Source: JAZDMK01 sp043800975 | Lineage (GTDB): Bacteria > Bacteroidota > Bacteroidia > Bacteroidales > JAHJDW01 | DNA: 5,825 nucleotides | Assembly: GCA_043800975.1 (NCBI GenBank) | Contig: JAZDMK010000322.1 | Span: forward strand, 1 to 5,825 | Reading direction: 5' to 3' | Part shown: positions 1 to 5,825 of the stretch, piece by piece | Numbering within the stretch: position 1 is the first letter of the stretch | Layout of the letters: each line of letters starts with the position of its first letter | Notes under the pieces: generated by a model | The model's input: the letters and a program-made list of their open reading frames with translations, nothing else | Database searches by the model: none | What the model was told of the DNA's origin: nothing | Position numbers and translations under genes: made by a program

Positions 1-734
1 CATTTGCAAAAGCATTTGCACTGGGAAGAAACATTCCACTTATCGATGTGCATCATCTGGACGCACATATCATGGCCCACTTTATTGAAGAAGAAAACAA
101 TCCCCGCCCAAAACCTTTCTTTCCTTTTTTATGCCTGACCGTTTCCGGCGGACACACTCAGATTGTTGTTGTGGAAGAAGGATTTAAAATGAAAGTTATC
201 GGACGCACGCTGGATGATGCAGCCGGCGAGGCTTTGGACAAAGCAGCCAAAGTGATTGGCCTGCCCTATCCCGGCGGCCCCCAGATTGATAAAATTTCTG
301 TTGAGGGTAATGCGCATGCCTTTGTTTTTCCACATCCTTCCACTCCCGGACTGGACTTCAGTTTTAGCGGGTTGAAAACATCTTTTCTTTATCTAGTCCG
401 AGACGAACTAAAGCAGAACCCACAGTTTATTGAAGAGCAAAAAGCCAATCTGGCTGCGTCTTATCAATATGCTGTTACTGGTTACCTAGTTCAAAAACTT
501 TCTAAAGCAAGCAAACAAACCGGAATTCGCGAAATTGCACTAGCAGGAGGCGTTTCTGCGAACTCTGCATTACGTACACTGCTTGAAAAAACAGCTTATC
601 AGAACAACTGGAAGCTCCATCTCCCACGCCATGCCTTTTGCACCGACAATGCTGCCATGATTGCCGTAGCCGGCTACTTCCGTTATCTGGAAGGGCATCG
701 CGCATCTTTTGACATTTCTGCTTTTTCGGGTTAA
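1..734 (+). CDS. tsaD: tRNA N6-adenosine threonylcarbamoyltransferase TsaD, 5'-truncated by the window edge
   Basis: TsaD is the catalytic subunit that moves the threonylcarbamoyl group from threonylcarbamoyl-AMP to A37 of ANN-decoding tRNAs (t6A), working in the cytoplasm with TsaB and TsaE. The frame is open from base 3, the first complete codon, and gives 243 residues to the TAA at 732-734. Full-length family members have about 335-340 residues, so roughly 95-100 N-terminal residues lie off the left edge. Family landmarks appear in order: the HHLDAH metal motif (bases 51-68; the ligands should be the His codons at 54-56 and 66-68), the SGGHT nucleotide loop, TLDDAAGEALDK, PYPGGP, DFSFSGLKTS, LAGGVSANSALR, and CTDNAAM, whose Asp codon at 645-647 is the expected third metal ligand. 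All are intact with no frameshift. A GTG inside the metal motif (base 48) is not the start, because conserved family sequence continues upstream of it. Confidence 0.97.
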   Translation, partial: FAKAFALGRNIPLIDVHHLDAHIMAHFIEEENNPRPKPFFPFLCLTVSGGHTQIVVVEEGFKMKVIGRTLDDAAGEALDKAAKVIGLPYPGGPQIDKISVEGNAHAFVFPHPSTPGLDFSFSGLKTSFLYLVRDELKQNPQFIEEQKANLAASYQYAVTGYLVQKLSKASKQTGIREIALAGGVSANSALRTLLEKTAYQNNWKLHLPRHAFCTDNAAMIAVAGYFRYLEGHRASFDISAFSG

Positions 735-791
735 ATTTGCTGATACTATTTTTATTTTTTATTCGTTCTTTATTTATCAATTCTGAACACT

Positions 792-3173
792 ATGATTTTT
801 TTCACATCCTCTATTCGCCGGATTTCAGCTTTGGTATTTCTGATGCTTGCCAATGCCTTTTTTTTAAATGCGCAAAAAATTACGTTTACTGCTAAACCAC
901 GTAATGTGGTTGAAGGCGACACGGTTTCTTTACGATGGAATGTCTCCAACGCAAAGCGTTTAAAAAATGTCGCCATCTCAACAAATTCGAAAACCATCGA
1001 TGTTGCCGACAGCTTACCCGCGCGCGGCATAATCCGTATTGTTCCGAACAAATCAGCTACCTATCGATTGATTGCACAAACCAAGCACAAAACAACCCGA
1101 AAAACAGTTCGTGTGAATGTGAATAAATCAGGAGTTAAATACTTTATTCTTCCTGACACAGTCGTTGAGAGCTCTCCTGTAATGGCCGAATGGTTTGTTC
1201 ATAGCGCTGTGGGAGTAACTCTCAATAATACAACCGACACGCTTCCTTCTATCGGACAGTTTTCATTTATTGCTGATTCTACAAAGGATATTGTATTGTA
1301 TGCATGGAACAGAAACGGTGTGGCTGTTACTGCAACCCGACGCCTTGTTGTAAAAGAGTTGGAATACCTGACAGGCGATTCGGTTATCTGCGCAGGTCAG
1401 GAAGCGAGAATTGAATGGGCTTTTCGTAAAGCAAAACAAATTCAATCCGACAATCTTACAACGCCGATTTCACTTGCAGGAAGCAGAAATGTAAAACCTG
1501 ATAAACTTACTGTTTATAAAATGAAAGTGGAATACACTGATGGTACTGTTAAAAGCTACCAGCATCCTGTTACTGTTTTTCCTGCAGGATACTTCAGTAT
1601 TCAATGTCCACCGCAAGCAAGAAGGAATGAAACGGTAGAAATCCGATGGGATTTCAAAGGGCAGGACTCTGTATTTTTCTATCCCAAATTCAGAAAGGTT
1701 CCTGCGCAAGGCAAAGCCAGCATTCAGGTTGAAGATGATACAATCATCCGCTTTCGGTTTGGGTATAAAGGTCAACTGTATAATGTATCCAGAAAAATTT
1801 CTGTTGTTGAACGGGAATTTGTTCAAGGTGTGAAGCCACTCAGTGAAGTTGTGCAGAAAGATAAATTTTCGTTTGAAATATTTGGCGTGGATCGCAGTCA
1901 TTATCCTGATTCCATTAAGTTGTATGTGATGGTTGTTGACCAGAAAGGAAATTACATTCGTGATATTACAAGCAGCGGAGGTACTAGAAAATATTTCAGA
2001 CAACTGATCGAAAACGTTGAAAACACGCCTTATCCCGTGAATAATTTCAAAGTACGGGAGATCACAAAAAACACGGATAAATATGACATCTCGTTTGTTC
2101 TAGATTATAGTGGATCGATGAGCAGTGATATTAAATCATTGGAAAGATCCGTTAAAAAAGTAATTGATACAAAGTTCCCGAACGACCGCTATTCCTTTAC
2201 TCGCTTCGATCACCGCATAGTCAACCTAAGCGGATTGACAGACAATAAAAACGATCTGACTAAATTGGTAACGATGAAGGGCATTGACACCATGGGTGGA
2301 AGTACTGCATTGTATGCAGGCTCATGGGAAGGACTGGTGAATCTTAACGGCTCGGAGAATAAAAAAATGACCATTGTTTTTTCGGATGGCTATGAAAATT
2401 CTTCATACCTGTATTATGGAATTAAAGGATGTACTGCACGCGATGTCGTAACACAGGCGCGTACCAATGATATCAGAATGAATTTTATTTCTTTTCGTGG
2501 CGGCACAAATTTTCGACTGCTTGATTTTATGGGATGGGTAACCGACGGAAATCATTACAACATCCGAAACAGTAAACACATCGAAAAGGTGCTGGATGAA
2601 ATCATCCGCGTTTCGCATTATTATTATGAAATCACATACACGCCCAAAAATGCTGATGGAATAAGAGAAGTTGATCTTGTGTATTTCAACAACCAGGAAG
2701 AAGATAAAGCGAACCGAAAACTTCTGATCGGGGAAGTATATGACATTGAATCGGTGGAAGCGTCCGGGGATGAAGTTTTCCCTGTAAAAAACATTACCGA
2801 TACCATTAAAAAATTAACAAACATGGTTCCGATCAGTCCGCCACAGGTGGTTGCGCTGTTCGATTTCGACAAAGATGATGTACGCCCGGAATACGATAAA
2901 AACGTTGAATTGTATGCGCAGATGCTGAAGAGGAATCCCAATTGCAAAGCTATACTGGCTGGACATTCCGATCTAAAAGGGAGCACCCGTTACTGCCTGA
3001 AGATCTCAGAAAAGCGCGCAAACTCAGTTAAAAATATGTTGATTAAAAAAGGAATCTCTGCTTCGCGCATTCGTGTGATGGGATTTGGAAAATCATCTCC
3101 GGTCTGGCCCGAAGAAAAACAGGAATTTATGGCAAGAGAAAACCGCAGGGTTGAAATTATCATTGTAAAGTAA
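792..3173 (+). CDS. Secreted Ig-like (x4) / VWA / OmpA-domain protein, putative peptidoglycan-tethered envelope protein
   Basis: The protein has 793 residues. Residues 1-28 form a Sec signal peptide (Arg9-Arg10, a hydrophobic core, probable cleavage near Ala27-Gln28) with no lipobox Cys. Residues about 30-340 contain four divergent beta-rich Ig-like modules, each with a Trp at the same place in an early strand (W49, W134, W209, W286). Residues about 341-425 look like the beta domain that often precedes VWA domains. The VWA domain spans about 431-610 and has a full MIDAS metal site: DYSGS (D438, S440, S442), T505 in GGSTALY and D532 in FSDG. An OmpA-like domain fills about 685-793. Its D727 (GHSD) and R742 (KRANS) have the same 15-residue spacing as the diaminopimelate-binding Asp271/Arg286 of Acinetobacter OmpA, and NRRVEI closes the fold. 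There is no barrel. I infer a periplasmic protein held on peptidoglycan; its ligand is unknown. The start is supported by the signal peptide. It lies 57 bases after tsaD, in a T-rich gap without a clear terminator or promoter. Confidence 0.9.
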   Translation: MIFFTSSIRRISALVFLMLANAFFLNAQKITFTAKPRNVVEGDTVSLRWNVSNAKRLKNVAISTNSKTIDVADSLPARGIIRIVPNKSATYRLIAQTKHKTTRKTVRVNVNKSGVKYFILPDTVVESSPVMAEWFVHSAVGVTLNNTTDTLPSIGQFSFIADSTKDIVLYAWNRNGVAVTATRRLVVKELEYLTGDSVICAGQEARIEWAFRKAKQIQSDNLTTPISLAGSRNVKPDKLTVYKMKVEYTDGTVKSYQHPVTVFPAGYFSIQCPPQARRNETVEIRWDFKGQDSVFFYPKFRKVPAQGKASIQVEDDTIIRFRFGYKGQLYNVSRKISVVEREFVQGVKPLSEVVQKDKFSFEIFGVDRSHYPDSIKLYVMVVDQKGNYIRDITSSGGTRKYFRQLIENVENTPYPVNNFKVREITKNTDKYDISFVLDYSGSMSSDIKSLERSVKKVIDTKFPNDRYSFTRFDHRIVNLSGLTDNKNDLTKLVTMKGIDTMGGSTALYAGSWEGLVNLNGSENKKMTIVFSDGYENSSYLYYGIKGCTARDVVTQARTNDIRMNFISFRGGTNFRLLDFMGWVTDGNHYNIRNSKHIEKVLDEIIRVSHYYYEITYTPKNADGIREVDLVYFNNQEEDKANRKLLIGEVYDIESVEASGDEVFPVKNITDTIKKLTNMVPISPPQVVALFDFDKDDVRPEYDKNVELYAQMLKRNPNCKAILAGHSDLKGSTRYCLKISEKRANSVKNMLIKKGISASRIRVMGFGKSSPVWPEEKQEFMARENRRVEIIIVK

Positions 3174-3280
3174 ATTGTGAATAAGTTCTGAAAAATAAAA
3201 TATATTCATTTCCTGTATCAATCAATATTGGCAAGTGTTTCCTTATGGTTTGCTTACTGACAAAAGGATGTGAAAAATCA

Positions 3281-3310
3281 TTCTTAAAAAACAGCTTTAT
3301 ACTATCTTTG
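3281..3310 (+). promoter_or_regulatory. Possible Bacteroidota-type promoter for phoH-purC
   Basis: TATCTTTG at 3303-3310 matches the Bacteroidota -7 consensus TAnnTTTG exactly. The -33 box (consensus TTG/TTTG) is weaker: TTC at 3281-3283 lies 19 bases upstream, an accepted spacing, with one mismatch. Transcription would begin a few bases after 3310 and leave a leader of only about 10-15 bases before the phoH ATG at 3329. The rest of the 155-base gap (3174-3328) is AT-rich. I see no hairpin terminator, RNA gene or convincing operator there, only an 8-base palindrome CAATATTG at 3223-3230 that could be chance. Confidence 0.5.
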
Positions 3311-3328
3311 CATGGATAAAAATACTTC

Positions 3329-4315
3329 ATGAGCGAAAAGATATACGTACTGGAAGACCTCAACCCTGTTGAACTTTATGGCACTGCTGATAGTTTGCTG
3401 GATTTATTACGAAGCAAATTCCCGCAGTTAAAAATTGTGGCCCGCGATCAAGTGATGCGCCTGACGGGCATTCACGAAGAAATTCTTCGTTTTACCAATA
3501 CGATTGAATTATTAAAAGAATATCATCACCGATTTGGAAACATTACACCTCAAGCTATTGAAAGGCTGACCGGTGGTGAAGAGGCATTCATTTCAACGGA
3601 TGAACAGCAGGACGATGTACTGGTTCATGGAAAAAACGGATTGATTGTTAAAGCCCGTTCTGTCAATCAGCAGCGCATGGTGGAAAGCTCCACAAAAAAC
3701 GATTTGCTTTTTGCCATTGGCCCCGCTGGATCAGGAAAGACATATACAGCGGTCGCTTTAGCAGTTCGCGCATTAAAAAACAAAGAGATTAAGAAAATAA
3801 TTCTCACGCGCCCTGCAGTTGAGGCTGGCGAAAAACTGGGCTTTCTTCCCGGTGACGTGCGTGAAAAACTTGATCCCTATCTCCAGCCTTTGTATGATGC
3901 ACTTCGTGATATGATTCCCGGCGAAAAGCTGAACGGATATATGGAAGACGGCACCATACAGATTGCACCGCTGGCCTTCATGCGGGGTCGTACGCTGGAC
4001 AATGCATTCGCAATTCTTGATGAAGCACAGAATGCAACCAACAACCAGCTTAAAATGTTTCTTACACGCATGGGGAAAAATGCAAGGTTTATTGTTACCG
4101 GCGATGTAACGCAGATTGACCTTCCCCGAAATGTACCTTCAGGCCTATTGCGTGCAACCCGTATTCTGAAAGACATTCCCGGTATCGACTTCATTTTTCT
4201 TGATGAACGTGATATTGTCCGCCATCCGATTGTTATTCGTGTTGTGGAAGCATACAGTAAAAGCGAGAAAGAAGTTGCTGATGAAAATTTGAATAATAAC
4301 TCAAATGATATATAA
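3329..4315 (+). CDS. phoH: PhoH family ATPase (PhoH/YbeZ-like)
   Basis: This 328-residue cytoplasmic P-loop ATPase is of normal length for PhoH/YbeZ proteins. Family members are ATPases linked to RNA metabolism; in several bacteria YbeZ is associated with the endoribonuclease YbeY. Residues about 10-60 match the usual small N-terminal domain. The PhoH core begins near residue 105 and carries Walker A GPAGSGKT (131-138), the signature RPAVEAGEKLGFLPGD (161-176), DPYLQPLYDAL (182-192), Walker B AILDEAQNAT (228-237; D231, E232) and IVTGDVTQIDLP (255-266). Every catalytic motif is intact. The last 16 or so residues are a hydrophilic Asn-rich tail, probably disordered. The ATG at 3329 is chosen because the N-terminal domain begins right after it and a possible promoter lies just upstream. 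The stop is one base before the purC start, so co-transcription is very likely. The exact cellular role cannot be read from the sequence. Confidence 0.96.
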   Translation: MSEKIYVLEDLNPVELYGTADSLLDLLRSKFPQLKIVARDQVMRLTGIHEEILRFTNTIELLKEYHHRFGNITPQAIERLTGGEEAFISTDEQQDDVLVHGKNGLIVKARSVNQQRMVESSTKNDLLFAIGPAGSGKTYTAVALAVRALKNKEIKKIILTRPAVEAGEKLGFLPGDVREKLDPYLQPLYDALRDMIPGEKLNGYMEDGTIQIAPLAFMRGRTLDNAFAILDEAQNATNNQLKMFLTRMGKNARFIVTGDVTQIDLPRNVPSGLLRATRILKDIPGIDFIFLDERDIVRHPIVIRVVEAYSKSEKEVADENLNNNSNDI

Positions 4316-4316
4316 A

Positions 4317-5258
4317 ATGGATGCAATTGTAAAAACTGATTTTCAATTTAAAGGACAAAAAAGCAAATACACCGGCAAAGTGCGCGATGTATATAATATC
4401 AATGATGAACTTTTAGTGATGGTCGTATCGGACCGCATCTCCGCATTTGATGTGGTGCTTCCAAAAGGAATTCCATTCAAGGGACAGGTATTAAATCAAA
4501 TCGCTGTTCATTTTATGAATGCAACATCGGATATTGTTCCCAACTGGATGATTGCTACTCCGGATCCCATGGTAACTGTAGGTCATTTTTGTGAACCTTT
4601 TAAAGTGGAAATGGTCATCCGCGGATATTTATCCGGACATGCCTGGCGCGAGTACAAAGATGGAAAACGCAGTCTGTGCGGTGTTGCAATGCCTAATGGG
4701 ATGAAAGAAAATGATCGTTTTCCACAGCCTATCCTCACTCCTACGACCAAAGAATCGATCGGTCATGATGAAGATATTTCACGCGAAGACATTATCAAAC
4801 ACAATCTCGTTTCAGAAGAAGATTATAAAAAACTGGAAGAATATACCCTTGCACTTTTTCAGCGCGGAACAGAAATGGCAGCCAAGATGGGCCTGATTCT
4901 GGTGGATACCAAATATGAGTTTGGAAAAAAAGACGGAAAAATTTATCTGATTGATGAAATTCATACACCCGATTCATCACGGTATTTCTATAAAGAAGGA
5001 TACGAAGAGCGACAAAGCAAAGGTGAAAATCAAAAGCAGCTTTCAAAAGAATTCGTTCGTGAATGGCTCATGGAACATGGTTTTCAGGGAAAAGACGGCC
5101 AAGCGGTTCCCGAAATGACACCTGAATTTGTGAAGTCCGTTTCCGACAGATACATTGAATTATTTGAAAAAATTTCCGGAAATAAATTTGAAAAAGCAGT
5201 TGCTGAAAATGTGCTGCATAGAGTGGAGAATAATATTGTGCAGTTTCTTTTGTCATAA
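4317..5258 (+). CDS. purC: Phosphoribosylaminoimidazole-succinocarboxamide synthase (SAICAR synthetase)
   Basis: PurC joins CAIR and L-aspartate using ATP to give SAICAR, a late step of de novo purine synthesis, in the cytoplasm. Numbered from the ATG at 4317 the protein has 313 residues. This is the long form, similar in size to yeast Ade1, and not the roughly 237-residue E. coli type. Visible motifs are GKVRDVY (20-26), SDRISAFD (38-45), RGYLSGHAWREY (102-113, close to the first family signature, with His where Ser is usual in SGSAW), TPTTKE (141-146), LILVDTKYEFG (193-203, second signature) and DEIHTPDSSRY (213-223). All are intact. An in-frame ATG at 4305 would add four residues (MIYK) and overlap the phoH stop. 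I prefer 4317 because MDAIVKTDF fits the family N-terminus and gives a one-base gap after the phoH TAA (4313-4315). The tight junction indicates one operon with phoH, probably translationally coupled. Confidence 0.96.
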   Translation: MDAIVKTDFQFKGQKSKYTGKVRDVYNINDELLVMVVSDRISAFDVVLPKGIPFKGQVLNQIAVHFMNATSDIVPNWMIATPDPMVTVGHFCEPFKVEMVIRGYLSGHAWREYKDGKRSLCGVAMPNGMKENDRFPQPILTPTTKESIGHDEDISREDIIKHNLVSEEDYKKLEEYTLALFQRGTEMAAKMGLILVDTKYEFGKKDGKIYLIDEIHTPDSSRYFYKEGYEERQSKGENQKQLSKEFVREWLMEHGFQGKDGQAVPEMTPEFVKSVSDRYIELFEKISGNKFEKAVAENVLHRVENNIVQFLLS

Positions 5259-5272
5259 GTTTTTTGCAAGGC

Positions 5273-5825
5273 ATGAAGAAGTTATTGATTATTATATTCA
5301 GTTGGATTACTTGCGGCTTTTCATGTTTTGCACAAAATACAAATGATTCAATTAAGAAAAATACTCAGGTATTAGATTCCGCGTCATTCATAGATTCATG
5401 TTTTGTTGCTCCGCTTTTACCTCAGGCCGATTCTTCACCTAAATACATACCCGGCAGGTTTCGTGTACACTTACAACTGGGGATTGCTCATATTCCTTTT
5501 ATATATCATGCGAGCAGAGGATATCAAAATTATTTAAATGTTTTATCCTGGGGCATTCAGTGCGGACTTAAAACGGAATATTTTCCATTTCGGTTTAAGG
5601 GTCTTGGCTTTGGACTTGGGTACCATTATTTCTTTACAGAAAACTATGCAAAAGATGCCAAGTATATTTTTCCGGATAGTTCATATATTATCGGTGATAT
5701 CAGCGATAGAATTACCCTGCAGTTTTTAACACCTTCTATACTTTACGAAAAAGAAATTTTGAAGAAAAGTATTTTATTAAAATTAGGTCTTTCAGAAGGT
5801 ATTGCATGGTATATAAATTATGTAT
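5273..5825 (+). CDS. Putative secreted outer-membrane (beta-barrel-like) protein, 3'-truncated by the window edge
   Basis: An open frame of 184 codons starts at ATG 5273, 14 bases after the purC stop, and has no stop before the window ends. I do not recognise a specific family. Residues 1-20 look like a Sec signal peptide: Lys2-Lys3, a hydrophobic stretch LLIIIFSWI, then a CFA-Q junction with likely cleavage at Ala20-Gln21. Cys14 and Cys18 lie in the signal but neither has a good lipobox. A Ser/Asp-rich linker follows (about 22-60). From about residue 62 there are alternating hydrophobic/polar beta strands rich in Gly and aromatics, such as RFRVHLQLGIAHIPF, GLGFGLGYHYFF and SILLKLGLSEGIAWY, as in outer-membrane barrel strands. 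AAGG lies one base before the ATG, too close to act as a normal ribosome site. It may be co-transcribed with phoH-purC. It could instead be a periplasmic beta-rich protein. Confidence 0.75.
   Translation, partial: MKKLLIIIFSWITCGFSCFAQNTNDSIKKNTQVLDSASFIDSCFVAPLLPQADSSPKYIPGRFRVHLQLGIAHIPFIYHASRGYQNYLNVLSWGIQCGLKTEYFPFRFKGLGFGLGYHYFFTENYAKDAKYIFPDSSYIIGDISDRITLQFLTPSILYEKEILKKSILLKLGLSEGIAWYINYV

Noticed and set aside
735..791. T-rich gap after tsaD as a terminator or promoter
   Set aside because: There is no GC-rich hairpin before the T tracts. The TTG at 737-739 and the TATTTTTT at 753-760 are only 13 bases apart and the second is a poor -7 match, so neither call is supported.
1470..2003. 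177-codon open frame on the - strand inside the Ig/VWA/OmpA gene
   Set aside because: It lies wholly within a well-supported + strand gene, shows no recognisable domain, and its Ser/Phe/Asn-rich composition is what reverse reading of coding DNA gives.
3223..3230. Palindrome CAATATTG as an operator
   Set aside because: An 8-base perfect palindrome is expected by chance in AT-rich DNA, and no second copy or flanking symmetry is seen.
3877..4326. 149-codon open frame on the - strand opposite phoH
   Set aside because: It is antisense to conserved PhoH motifs, has Arg/Ser-rich shadow composition and no family features.
5538..5729. 63-codon + strand open frame near the right edge
   Set aside because: It is out of frame with the 5273 gene, which has a signal peptide and coherent beta-strand pattern across the same bases.
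1..5825. Defence system, mobile element, CRISPR array, tRNA or rRNA gene
   Set aside because: No transposase, integrase, nuclease or toxin motif, no spaced direct repeats, and no tRNA-like or rRNA-like sequence was seen on either strand; composition looks even across the window.

Overview
The window looks like ordinary chromosome of a Bacteroidota (Bacteroidetes) bacterium. The signs are moderately AT-rich DNA, no convincing Shine-Dalgarno sequences before the starts, signal peptides ending in an Ala-Gln junction, a TAnnTTTG-type -7 promoter element before one gene, and a long-form (about 313 residue) PurC. This placement is inferred from sequence features and was not tested by a database search.

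All five genes are on the + strand. From left to right they are: the 3' three quarters of tsaD (tRNA t6A modification; its 5' end is outside the window); a 793-residue secreted protein with four tandem Ig-like modules, a von Willebrand factor A (VWA) domain with an intact metal site, and a C-terminal OmpA-type peptidoglycan-binding domain; a 155-base gap with a plausible promoter; phoH (PhoH-family ATPase) and purC (purine synthesis), separated by one base; and the first 184 codons of a secreted, probably outer-membrane, protein that runs off the right edge.

tsaD, phoH and purC are housekeeping genes for tRNA modification, RNA-linked ATPase activity and purine synthesis. The envelope is represented by the Ig/VWA/OmpA protein and the truncated right-hand gene. 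phoH-purC is almost certainly one transcript, and the right-hand gene starts 14 bases after purC and may belong to it too. I see no mobile element, CRISPR array, RNA gene, phage gene or defence system. Nothing here amounts to a clearly new system. The most unusual item is the Ig(x4)-VWA-OmpA protein, which joins a probable metal-dependent binding domain to a cell-wall anchor and has no recognised name that I can assign.
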